5,714 bases of DNA from Pseudomonadota bacterium (GCA_023417315.1 JAEZFW010000014.1:1-5714), one strand, 5' to 3'. Positions 1 to 5,714 are shown, counted from the first letter of the stretch. The notes: generated by a model not told the origin, from the letters alone. Program-made: numbers and translations.

Positions 1-75
1 GGGAACATGGGACGAGAGGCGCCCCGCGCTAGTTTTCCCCGGACAGCAATGCGCGGAGGCGAGGACCCATCTGAG

Positions 76-163
76 GAAGCAGAGCAACTCTCGCCAAGCA
101 CGCGAAGCCGAAGTCCACGGACGACGACCTTAGCCTCGCGTGCTTGGCGAGATTCTCTTCTTC
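76..163. repeat. Long imperfect inverted repeat just after the kinase gene
   Basis: Positions 89-105 and 136-152 are a perfect 17-bp inverted repeat (core CTCGCCAAGCACGCGA). Allowing two one-base bulges (85, 88) and one mismatch (80/159), pairing extends to 76-105 against 136-163, about 27 pairs with a 30-nt loop. The right arm reaches the kinase stop codon at 163-165. On the kinase transcript this would form a strong 3' hairpin. No T-run follows it on the minus strand, so it is not a classical intrinsic terminator. It could instead be an RNA-stabilising hairpin or a small palindromic mobile element. Confidence 0.75.
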
Positions 164-1527
164 TAAAGCGGAAACGCACACGTCACCCGCAAACCAGGCG
201 CGTTGTCCGAAAGGGTGACGGTTCCATTGTGAAGTCGCATCACCGCCGCAACGAGGCTCAGACCCAAGCCGCTGCCCACTCGTGCGCGATCTCGTTCCAA
301 GCGCACGAATGGCTGCAGGATCCGCTCGCGATCTTCGGCCGGAATGCCTGGGCCATTGTCCGCGACCATCAGAGTCACTTTCTCATCCGTACGCTGAACT
401 TCGACCGTCACTTGCCCACCCGCGGGCACATACTTCAATGCGTTCTCGAGTAAATTCACGATCGCTTGCGCGAGTAGTTGGCGGTTGCCGCGCAGGTGAG
501 CACTATCGATACTCGTGTAGTCCAATGCAATCTCACGCGCTCCTGCTTCGGGTTGATAGAGCTCCGCCATCTCCCGAGCGAGCGCAGCTAGATCGACGTC
601 CTCGGTTGCGACGTCGCGGCCGCGACCGTCGGCTTGTGCGATCTGCAGCAGTGTTCCCAGCGTGCGTTGCACGCGGTCGAGCTCAGCGAGCGTCGCTTCC
701 ATCGTCTCTCTCGAAGCGACGCTCAGATCTTCATGCTGAAGCGCTTCCTCGATGCGTACCCGCGCGCGATAGAGCGGCGCGCGCAAATCGTGCGCGGCAC
801 TATCGAACGTGGTCTGGAGCATCTCGGTCTGCTGATGAATGCGGCTCAGCATCTGATTGACTGTGCCTGCGAGCTCATCGAATTCATCGTGAGCGGCGTC
901 GACAGGGAGGCGTTCTGCCAGATCGCCGTTCATGATTCGGCGGCACGCATCGGCGATCAGCGAAACGCGGCGACGCACTCTGCGGCTATATCCAAAACCG
1001 ATCAGTGCTGCGAGTGTGACCGACGAACCGACACCCCAGAACATCGCGGTTCGCAATCGAGAGGCGAGGCGTCGGCGCTCTAGAATGTCCGTGCCGACGA
1101 GCAGGCGCCTACCACCGGGCAAATGGAATGTTTGCGCGCGTACCGGATGTTTCATCGCGCCGCCGGAGTCGCTCGCGTCGATATCGAACTCGACCCAGCT
1201 GCCGTACGTCGTCACTTCGCGCGGCCACGCCGCGAGATTGCCTGCGATCGGATAACCGTTCGCTTCGGTCAGCAGGTAAACCGCTCCGGTACGTCCCCAA
1301 TTGTCCGAGCGACGGTGGAGCGTCGAGACGAGTTGTATGAGGCCGCCGCGCGTGTAGTCATCGATGAGACTGTCCACCTCTGCGCGAATGACGGCATCTA
1401 CCTCACGATCGAGGACGCGTGCGGTGAGGAAATAAACGGCGGTCAACAGCAGGCTGATGCCCGCGGCGAACAACGCCACGAACACGATCGCGAGTCTCGC
1501 GGAAGACAGACGCATTCGTCTCTTCAT
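163..1527 (-). CDS. Sensor histidine kinase, two-component system (EnvZ/QseC-like architecture)
   Basis: Inner-membrane sensor kinase that would autophosphorylate on a histidine and pass the phosphate to the regulator encoded just upstream. With the start at 1527 it is 454 aa. Visible order: TM1 about 11-35, a periplasmic sensor of about 125 aa (36-160), TM2 about 161-179, HAMP about 181-233, HisKA with the H-box SAAHDLRAPL (phospho-His 246), then the HATPase domain with N-box NLLENALKY (Asn 362), G1 DNGPGIP (390-396), F-box Phe 407 and G2 GSGLGLSL (418-425). All catalytic boxes look intact. The ATG overlaps the regulator stop as ATGA, implying translational coupling. An AAGGA (1528-1532) directly abuts this ATG, so the second in-frame ATG at 1515, 12 nt further on, is also a possible start. 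The open frame extends to 1659, but that part lies inside the regulator gene and reads as non-domain sequence. The sensed signal is unknown; the sensor region matches nothing I recognise. Confidence 0.93.
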   Translation of the reverse strand: MKRRMRLSSARLAIVFVALFAAGISLLLTAVYFLTARVLDREVDAVIRAEVDSLIDDYTRGGLIQLVSTLHRRSDNWGRTGAVYLLTEANGYPIAGNLAAWPREVTTYGSWVEFDIDASDSGGAMKHPVRAQTFHLPGGRRLLVGTDILERRRLASRLRTAMFWGVGSSVTLAALIGFGYSRRVRRRVSLIADACRRIMNGDLAERLPVDAAHDEFDELAGTVNQMLSRIHQQTEMLQTTFDSAAHDLRAPLYRARVRIEEALQHEDLSVASRETMEATLAELDRVQRTLGTLLQIAQADGRGRDVATEDVDLAALAREMAELYQPEAGAREIALDYTSIDSAHLRGNRQLLAQAIVNLLENALKYVPAGGQVTVEVQRTDEKVTLMVADNGPGIPAEDRERILQPFVRLERDRARVGSGLGLSLVAAVMRLHNGTVTLSDNAPGLRVTCAFPL

Positions 1528-2195
1528 TCCTTGAGAACATACCCTGCGCCTCGCACGGTGTGAATCAATGGCCGGGGATAACCTTTGTCTATCGCATTGC
1601 GAAGCCGGCTCATGTGGACATCGATGATGTTCGTCTGCGGGTCGAAATGCAGATTCCACACGTTTTCGAGCAGCATCGTGCGGGTAGCCACCTGCCCCGG
1701 GCGTCGCATGAGGTATTCGAGCAGCTGAAACTCTTTCGTGGTGAGCTCGATGGCACGGCCGCCGCGATAGGCGCGGCGCGCGAGCAGATCGATTTCCAAA
1801 TCGGCGACTTTAAGCCGCGTGGTCTCGCTCACCGTGGAGGCACGGCGGCGTAAAGCCTCGATGCGTGCGAGAAGCTCCGAGAAGGCGAAAGGCTTCGTCA
1901 GATAATCATCGCCTCCGGCGCGTAGGCCATTCACGCGATCATCCACCGTCCCGAGAGCAGATAGGATGAGCACGGGCGTTCGATCTTCGTTCTCGCGCAA
2001 GGCCGCGATGATGCGCAAGCCATCCACATACGGCAGCTGACGATCCGCGATGATCACGTCGTAGCGTCGCGAAACCGCTTTGTCGAGACCGTCGCGTCCG
2101 TCTGCGCTGTGTTCGACTTCGTACCCATTCTCGCGCAGCCCCTTGACTAAGTATTCGGCTGCTTGGAGATCGTCCTCGATGAGCAGGAGTTGCAT
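1524..2195 (-). CDS. OmpR/PhoB-family response regulator
   Basis: DNA-binding response regulator, 223 aa, the normal length for the family. The receiver domain (about 1-117) has the acidic pair D8/D9, the phospho-acceptor D51 in ADRQLP, S79, and the Y98/K101 switch residues in DDYLTKPF. The winged-helix effector domain (about 128-222) has the usual LTTKEFQLLEYL start, a recognition helix around NIIDVHMSRLRNAID and the closing wing TVRGAGYVL. It is the partner of the kinase immediately downstream (4-base overlap). The start at 2195 gives the canonical MQLLLIEDD receiver beginning, although no strong Shine-Dalgarno is visible upstream. The gene lies 126 bp behind the HtrA-family protease on the same strand. 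The receiver resembles QseB/CzcR-type regulators, but a precise ortholog cannot be named from sequence alone. Confidence 0.95.
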   Translation of the reverse strand: MQLLLIEDDLQAAEYLVKGLRENGYEVEHSADGRDGLDKAVSRRYDVIIADRQLPYVDGLRIIAALRENEDRTPVLILSALGTVDDRVNGLRAGGDDYLTKPFAFSELLARIEALRRRASTVSETTRLKVADLEIDLLARRAYRGGRAIELTTKEFQLLEYLMRRPGQVATRTMLLENVWNLHFDPQTNIIDVHMSRLRNAIDKGYPRPLIHTVRGAGYVLKE

Positions 2196-2212
2196 GTCTT
2201 AATACAGCGTGT

Positions 2213-2303
2213 GAGCGTGCGAGCGTGTGGAGCGTCTAGACGTCAGCTAGGATGCAACAGGCATTCTGCGCGACTCTGACGTCTACACGCCCACACGTCT
2301 ACA
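2213..2303. repeat. Imperfect inverted repeat between protease and regulator genes
   Basis: Arms 2224-2246 and 2276-2297 pair with 21 Watson-Crick pairs, one mismatch (2236/2286) and one bulge (2231), around a 29-nt loop. The arms are themselves built of short degenerate units: GAGCGT at 2213, 2221 and 2230, and ACGTCTACA at 2279 and 2295. It fills most of the 126-bp gap between the protease stop and the regulator start. It could attenuate or stabilise protease mRNA, but no T-run follows the stem on the minus strand. Confidence 0.75.
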
Positions 2304-2321
2304 TCGTTACACGGCCCGAGC

Positions 2322-3779
2322 TCAGCCCACTCTGATCGGGACGAAGATCTGCGCGTTGTCACGCTGCACGAGCAACGCAACGACTTTGCCACCGCGCTTC
2401 TTCGCCGCGTTCTTCAACTCCTCGACCGACTTCACGGGCGAGCCGTTCACGCCGAGAATGATGTCGCCGGGGCGGATGCCGGCCGCGGCTGCAGGACCGT
2501 CGACATCCTCGACGAGCAAGTTGCCGGCGGTTTCCGCTTGCTGCTTCTCATCGGGCGTGAGCGGGCGCAGCGCTAAGCCAAGTTGGCTTGCCTGATCCGC
2601 ACCCTGGCCCGTCGATGCGACGCGTTGGCCTTCATCGCGAATCTCGATCGGTTTGACGGTGAGCCGCTGGCTCTTGCCATCGCGCCATACCTCGACCTGT
2701 ACGTTGCTGCCCGGCTTCTTGCTTGCGATCAGGCCAGGAACTTGCGAGGACGTATCGATCTCGACGCCATCGACGCTCAAGATCACATCGCCCGCTTTCA
2801 TTCCCGCTTTCGCGCCAGGTGCGTCGTCCTCGACCATGCCGACCAGCGCGCCGCGTGGGCGGTCAAGACCGAACGATTCCGCGAGCTGCGCGTTGACGTC
2901 CTGTATCTGCACGCCGATGCGGCTGCGCGTGACCTTGCCTGTCTTGATCAACTGATCCTTGACGTTGTTGGCAACGTCGATCGGCACCGCGAACGACAAA
3001 CCCATGTATCCGCCGGTGCGGCTGTAGATCTGCGAGTTGATACCGACGACCTCGCCTTGCAGATTGAAGAGCGGACCGCCCGAGTTGCCGGGGTTGACTG
3101 CCACGTCGGTTTGAATGAATTGAGCGTAGTTCGTTTCCGCGCTCGGCATCGAACGAGATGTTGCGCTGACGATGCCCGCAGTCACACTGTTCTCGAATCC
3201 GAAGGGCGATCCGATCGCGATGACCCATTCACCGGGTCGCAGATTCGATGGGTCGCCGATCTTCACAGTGGGAAGATTCTTCGCGTCGATCTTCAACACG
3301 GCAACGTCGGTCTTGTCATCGACGCCCACGACCTTCGCGCTGTACTCGCGTCGATCGGTTGTCTTTACGGTCACTTCTTCGGCCTGCGCCACAACGTGCG
3401 CATTGGTCAGAATGTAACCATCCGAGCTCACGATGAAACCAGAGCCCTCGCCACGCGGTTGCGGCATTTGGCCTCGTGGAATGGGGCTGCCAAAACGGCG
3501 GAAGAACTCATTGAGCGGATCGCCAGGAGCGAACTGGGGCATGTCGGAGACTTCTTGCCGCTTGCCTACGACCGCCACGTTGACGACGGCGGGTCCGTAG
3601 CGCTCGACGAGCGACGTGAAATCAGGAAGCGCAGCTGCACTGGGCGCTGCAACCGCGGGGCCCGCCGCGGCAGCAGCGCTGACCGCGTGTGCCGTACCGG
3701 GCAAATCACCGGAGCACGCGGCGAACGCAACCCCGGAGCAGACCGCAGTCACCGCAGCTTTGAGCCAAGTCGAAACCAT
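2322..3779 (-). CDS. htrA: Do/HtrA (DegP/DegQ/MucD)-family periplasmic serine protease
   Basis: ATP-independent envelope protease/chaperone that degrades or holds misfolded periplasmic and outer-membrane proteins. Length is 485 aa, typical for Do proteases. An N-terminal hydrophobic signal (about 1-22) ends in AFAACSG and is followed by an Ala/Pro-rich linker (about 30-50). The trypsin-like domain (about 54-275) carries an intact triad: H128 in TNAHVV, D158 in KTDVAVLK and S233 in GNSGGP. PDZ1 spans about 284-378 (GVQIQDV, then GALVGMVEDDAPG) and PDZ2 about 395-484. The start at 3779 was chosen over the in-frame ATG at 3812 because an AGGGAG lies 5 nt upstream of it, the signal peptide begins there, and the predicted transcript starts downstream of 3812. 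The signal could be SPI-cleaved (AFA|A) or an atypical lipobox (FAAC, Cys22). A sigma-E-like promoter lies upstream. Assignment among degP, degQ and mucD is not settled. Confidence 0.95.
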   Translation of the reverse strand: MVSTWLKAAVTAVCSGVAFAACSGDLPGTAHAVSAAAAAGPAVAAPSAAALPDFTSLVERYGPAVVNVAVVGKRQEVSDMPQFAPGDPLNEFFRRFGSPIPRGQMPQPRGEGSGFIVSSDGYILTNAHVVAQAEEVTVKTTDRREYSAKVVGVDDKTDVAVLKIDAKNLPTVKIGDPSNLRPGEWVIAIGSPFGFENSVTAGIVSATSRSMPSAETNYAQFIQTDVAVNPGNSGGPLFNLQGEVVGINSQIYSRTGGYMGLSFAVPIDVANNVKDQLIKTGKVTRSRIGVQIQDVNAQLAESFGLDRPRGALVGMVEDDAPGAKAGMKAGDVILSVDGVEIDTSSQVPGLIASKKPGSNVQVEVWRDGKSQRLTVKPIEIRDEGQRVASTGQGADQASQLGLALRPLTPDEKQQAETAGNLLVEDVDGPAAAAGIRPGDIILGVNGSPVKSVEELKNAAKKRGGKVVALLVQRDNAQIFVPIRVG

Positions 3780-3784
3780 GTTTA

Positions 3785-3790
3785 CTCCCT
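3785..3790 (-). promoter_or_regulatory. Ribosome binding site of the HtrA-family gene
   Basis: On the minus strand AGGGAG is followed by TAAAC and then the ATG at 3779, a good spacing of 5 nt. If the upstream ATG at 3812 were used, this site would be translated as part of the protein, so it decides the start. Confidence 0.7.
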
Positions 3791-3814
3791 CGTAAGGATT
3801 TCGTGAACTCAAGC

Positions 3815-3842
3815 TCAGACGCGTGCCTGCGCGAGAAGTTTT
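3815..3842 (-). promoter_or_regulatory. Putative sigma-E (RpoE/AlgU-type) promoter of the HtrA-family gene
   Basis: On the minus strand, AAAACTT (3842-3836) is followed by a 16-nt spacer and TCTGA (3819-3815). The established sigma-E consensus is GGAACTT, 15-17 nt, then TCTGA or TCAAA. The -10 is an exact match and the -35 keeps the AACTT core. Transcription would begin near 3808, leaving a leader of about 29 nt to the ATG at 3779. DegP and MucD genes are classic sigma-E targets, which supports the call. It is a motif match only, with no transcript evidence. Confidence 0.6.
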
Positions 3843-3897
3843 TCGGATTACAGGGAATTAATGGATGGCGGCGGTGCGTTAGAGGCGCGCGGCGGGC

Positions 3898-3982
3898 CCT
3901 CATCCTAACCTTCTCCCTCGAGGGAGAAGGGACGTTCGCCGCTCGCTCTAGGGAGAGGTCGCCAGCGGAGCGGCGGGTGAGG
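3898..3982 (+). repeat. Palindromic intergenic element, copy 1 (CTCTCCC/GGGAGAG type)
   Basis: Begins CCTCATCC and ends CGGGTGAGG, giving near-complementary ends. It contains a perfect 22-bp palindrome (3909-3930) centred on CTCGAG and a second CTAGGGAGAGG block. Its first 66 bases (3898-3963) are identical to those of copy 2, 89 bases downstream. Elements of this look are common between genes in many proteobacteria. It lies about 56 bp upstream of the predicted -35 of the protease gene. Confidence 0.85.
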
Positions 3983-3986
3983 GCTT

Positions 3987-4070
3987 CCTCATCCTAACCT
4001 TCTCCCTCGAGGGAGAAGGGACGTTCGCCGCTCGCTCTAGGGAGAGGTCGCCGCGGAGCGTCGGGTGAGG
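3987..4070 (+). repeat. Palindromic intergenic element, copy 2 (direct repeat of copy 1)
   Basis: Same orientation as copy 1 with period 89 bp. After 66 identical bases it differs by one missing A (after 4052) and one G-to-T change near 4061. The 22-bp palindrome recurs at 3998-4019. The element stops one base short of the yceH stop codon (4072-4074), so yceH transcripts would end in these hairpins. Confidence 0.85.
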
Positions 4071-4071
4071 T

Positions 4072-4719
4072 CTAGCGCTTCAGCGCTTCCAGCTCGGACT
4101 GCAGTTGCGCTACGAGCTCTTCAAGCTTGTTGACGCGCTCCGATAGCGACGGTCCGCGCGCCTCTGGAGGTGTCGGATCGGATTCAGGCGCGCTGGCGCT
4201 GACATCGATCGGTCCACCGAACAAATGCGCGTAACGCGCTTCCCGGCGCCCCGGCTCTCGCGGCAGCTTTACGACGAATGGGCCATCCTCGCGACTGGCG
4301 AGTGCCTGTAACGTGGTCTCCACCTCGGTCACATCGCGAATCTCCGCCATGCGAGCTGCCCGGCCGCGCAACTCTCCAGGCGTCTGCGGTCCGCGCAACA
4401 TCAGCTCGCACAAGATCGCAGTCGCCTGCGGCGTGAACTCCAACGTTCCAAATCCGGTGTTGCAGAATCGATGCTGATACTTCGGCACACGACTGCCGAA
4501 TCCAGAACGCTCGAGCACCAAGTGCTTCTTCACTAAGCCATCGAGCGTTTCCTGCACCGTACGCTCATCGAGCTCCATCACAGGGTCGCGATTGCTCTTC
4601 TGATTGCACGCATTCGTCAGCGCGTTTACTGAGAGCGGGTACTGATCGGGCGTGGTAATCGCCTTCTCGATCAAAGAGCCGATCACGCGGATCTCGTTCG
4701 GGGAGAGTTGGAGGTTCAT
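4072..4719 (-). CDS. yceH: YceH family protein (UPF0502/DUF480)
   Basis: A 215-aa protein that closely follows the E. coli YceH pattern: an N-terminal block with VIGSLIEKAITTPDQYPLSVN (residues 12-32), CNQKSNRDPV (38-47), SGFGSRVPKY (72-81), RFCN (84-87), then LMLRGPQTPGELRGRAARM (106-124) and SREDGPFVVKLPREPG (142-157). The family fold is two winged-helix domains in tandem, suggesting nucleic-acid or protein binding, but its molecular role is not established. A variable Pro/Ser/Ala-rich stretch (about 172-190) leads into a short C-terminal coiled coil with leucine heptads (about 192-213), as in E. coli. The stop codon lies one base from the end of a palindromic repeat. No good Shine-Dalgarno precedes the ATG; the upstream DNA is instead the arm of an imperfect inverted repeat. 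The gene diverges from the oxidoreductase. Confidence 0.95.
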   Translation of the reverse strand: MNLQLSPNEIRVIGSLIEKAITTPDQYPLSVNALTNACNQKSNRDPVMELDERTVQETLDGLVKKHLVLERSGFGSRVPKYQHRFCNTGFGTLEFTPQATAILCELMLRGPQTPGELRGRAARMAEIRDVTEVETTLQALASREDGPFVVKLPREPGRREARYAHLFGGPIDVSASAPESDPTPPEARGPSLSERVNKLEELVAQLQSELEALKR

Positions 4720-4868
4720 GCAAGGTGCTGAGTACGAGGTGACGAAGTAACGGGGTGACGAATTCCGACCCGAGATCCTGCCATAGCCTTATGCGAAATG
4801 GTTTGGCGCATATGAAGCAAGTGACTTCGACTTCGTCACTGCGTGACTTCGTCACTCCGTCACCTTGC
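4720..4868. repeat. Imperfect inverted repeat with tandem GTGACGAAGT-like units between divergent genes
   Basis: GCAAGGTG at 4720-4727 is complementary to 4861-4868, and 4734-4765 matches the reverse complement of 4829-4860 at 26 of 32 positions; the left arm has six extra bases. The right arm is a tandem duplication of 16 bp (4831-4846 and 4847-4862, 14 of 16 identical). The spacer of about 63 nt holds a smaller palindrome, TATGCG (4790-4795) with CGCATA (4807-4812). The left arm directly abuts the yceH start codon. Confidence 0.7.
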
Positions 4869-4876
4869 TCTACAAT
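4849..4876 (+). promoter_or_regulatory. Possible sigma-70 promoter of the oxidoreductase gene
   Basis: TACAAT at 4871-4876 matches 5 of 6 bases of the -10 consensus. TCGTCA at 4849-4854, 16 nt upstream, matches 4 of 6 bases of TTGACA. Transcription would begin near 4883, about 30 nt before the TTG start. The -35 lies within a degenerate repeat, so the match may be partly fortuitous. Confidence 0.3.
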
Positions 4877-4911
4877 TCACTCCCAAACTTCGCTACCTCC
4901 AGGTCATTTCC

Positions 4912-5714
4912 TTGCTGAATCTGCCTCTTCCGCTCGATCCGGTCGAGCCGGAGCGCGCGCCCGTTCCGGAAGGGCCGGCGCGTCTGCGTGAAATTCCTTA
5001 CAACTACACCTCGTTCTCGGATCGCGAGATCGTCGTACGGCTGCTGGGCGAGCCCATCTGGCGAATCCTGGACGAGCTGCGTACTGAGCGCCGTACGGGC
5101 CGCTCTGCGCGGATGCTATATGAAGTGCTGGGCGACATCTGGGTCGTTCAGCGAAACCCCTATCTGCAGGATGATTTGATCGACAATCCGAAGCGTCGTC
5201 GCATGCTCATCGAGGCGCTTCAGCATCGGCTCAATGAAGTCGAGCGTCGTCGCGATGCGGACGATCTCGAGCGCGATCGCAAGGTCGGCGAGCTGCTGCA
5301 AGCCGCGCGTGCGGCGGTGAAGTCGTTCGAGAACGACTTCGAACGCATGGTCGACCTGCGCAAGCGCGCGCGCCGTCTACTCGTTCGCCACACGCGCGAA
5401 GACAACATCCGCTTCGATGCATTCGCGCGCGTCTCGCATGTCACCGATGCGACCGATTGGCGAGTCGAATACCCATTCGTCGTGCTCTCGCCGGATGCCG
5501 AGAGCGAGATCCCCGCGCTCGTTCGTTCATGCATCCAGCTCGGGCTCACTGTCATCCCCCGCGGCGGCGGAACTGGCTACACGGGCGGCGCAATTCCCCT
5601 CACGCCGCTTGCAGTGGTCATCAACACGGAGAAGCTCGAGACGCTCGGCGCCGTCGAGCTGCAGAGCCTCCCGGGAGCTGCGGCCCTCACCCCGACCCTC
5701 TCCCACGTGGGAGA
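4912..5714 (+). CDS. FAD-linked oxidoreductase with DUF3683-type N-terminus, partial; possibly interrupted by a repeat
   Basis: The N-terminal 267 codons of a gene that runs off the window. Residues about 26-190 (REIPYNYTSFSDREIV, RSARMLYEVLGDIWVVQRNPYLQDD, FARVSHVTDATDWRVEYPFVVL) match the conserved lead-in of large proteobacterial FAD/FMN oxidoreductases annotated as DUF3683. These join a lactate/glycolate-oxidase-type FAD_binding_4 domain to a C-terminal Fe-S region and are usually well over 1000 aa. The FAD-domain motif RGGGTGYTGGAIPLTP (217-232) is present, followed by the expected VINTEKLE. From residue 258 the frame reads ALTPTLSHVG, which is translated repeat rather than the expected beta-strand of the FAD domain. 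No in-frame ATG lies before 5113, which would cut off conserved sequence, so the TTG at 4912 (AGG 8 nt upstream) is the likely start; an in-frame GTG at 4843 lies inside the repeat. The gene is either broken or carries an in-frame insertion. Substrate unknown, probably a 2-hydroxyacid. Confidence 0.85.
   Translation, partial: MLNLPLPLDPVEPERAPVPEGPARLREIPYNYTSFSDREIVVRLLGEPIWRILDELRTERRTGRSARMLYEVLGDIWVVQRNPYLQDDLIDNPKRRRMLIEALQHRLNEVERRRDADDLERDRKVGELLQAARAAVKSFENDFERMVDLRKRARRLLVRHTREDNIRFDAFARVSHVTDATDWRVEYPFVVLSPDAESEIPALVRSCIQLGLTVIPRGGGTGYTGGAIPLTPLAVVINTEKLETLGAVELQSLPGAAALTPTLSHVG
5683..5714 (+). repeat. Start of a third, diverged palindromic element inside the oxidoreductase frame (cut by window end)
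   Basis: The sequence GCCCTCACCCC, GACCCTCTCCC, ACGTGGGAGA follows the same pattern as copies 1 and 2 (CCCTCATCC, TAACCTTCTCCC, TCGAGGGAGA) in the same orientation, but with a diverged sequence and ACGT instead of TCGA at the palindrome centre. It is read in the coding frame as ALTPTLSHVG. Only the left half is visible, so its length and whether the frame survives cannot be seen. Confidence 0.7.

Noticed and set aside
7..453. 148-codon plus-strand frame at the left end
   Set aside because: It overlaps the 3' end of the kinase gene and the hairpin; the translation is low-complexity Arg/Ser/Thr-rich with no family resemblance.
1528..1659. 44-codon N-terminal extension of the kinase
   Set aside because: It lies within the regulator's coding region, and a short basic N-terminus followed by TM1 begins right after the ATG at 1527.
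2199..2204. TATTAA as a -10 box for the regulator on the minus strand
   Set aside because: It ends only 3 nt before the ATG, too close even for a leaderless transcript, and no convincing -35 was found.
2583..3806. 407-codon open frame on the plus strand, antisense to the protease gene
   Set aside because: It is the mirror of a clear protease gene with all its motifs. Its translation is Arg/His/Asp-rich with no recognisable domain, as expected for a shadow frame in GC-rich DNA.
3898..4070. CRISPR array
   Set aside because: Only two units, each about 85 bp, palindromic throughout and with a 4-bp gap; no spacers.
4565..4855. 96-codon minus-strand frame beginning VTCFICAKPF-like
   Set aside because: The CxxC-like start is intriguing, but it comes from the intergenic repeat, and the rest overlaps yceH in another frame.
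4755..4991. 78-codon plus-strand frame across the divergent gap
   Set aside because: It lies in repeat DNA and then in the wrong frame of the oxidoreductase; the end is Arg/Ala/Gly low complexity.

Overview
The window is GC-rich proteobacterial DNA. YceH, an Fe-S/FAD oxidoreductase of the DUF3683-containing kind, and a periplasmic Do-type protease behind a sigma-E-like promoter point to a gamma- or betaproteobacterium. My guess is a Steroidobacteraceae/Xanthomonadales-type gammaproteobacterium, but this rests on general gene content only.

Layout: four complete genes lie on the minus strand and are read from right to left. These are yceH (4072-4719), a Do/HtrA-family serine protease (2322-3779), an OmpR-type response regulator (1524-2195) and its sensor histidine kinase (163-1527). 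Regulator and kinase overlap by an ATGA and form a translationally coupled pair. One partial gene on the plus strand (4912 to the window end) diverges from yceH and encodes the N-terminal part of a large FAD-linked oxidoreductase.

The DNA between genes is rich in repeats. Long imperfect inverted repeats lie after the kinase gene (76-163), between protease and regulator (2213-2303), and between yceH and the oxidoreductase (4720-4868). Between yceH and the protease there are two direct copies, period 89 bp, of a palindromic element with CTCTCCC/GGGAGAG-type arms. The start of a third, diverged copy appears at 5683-5714. It lies inside the oxidoreductase reading frame, where the protein would be expected to continue with its FAD-binding domain. 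This is the most unusual thing in the window. Bases 1-75 hold nothing I can identify.

How the genes may work together: the protease has a convincing sigma-E (RpoE/AlgU)-like promoter and a possible lipoprotein signal. It sits directly upstream of a two-component system whose kinase has a periplasmic sensor domain. An envelope-stress or envelope-quality-control module is a reasonable inference, but the sequence does not prove it. I see no clear evidence of a wholly new system. The genes belong to known families, and the novelty is in the repeats.
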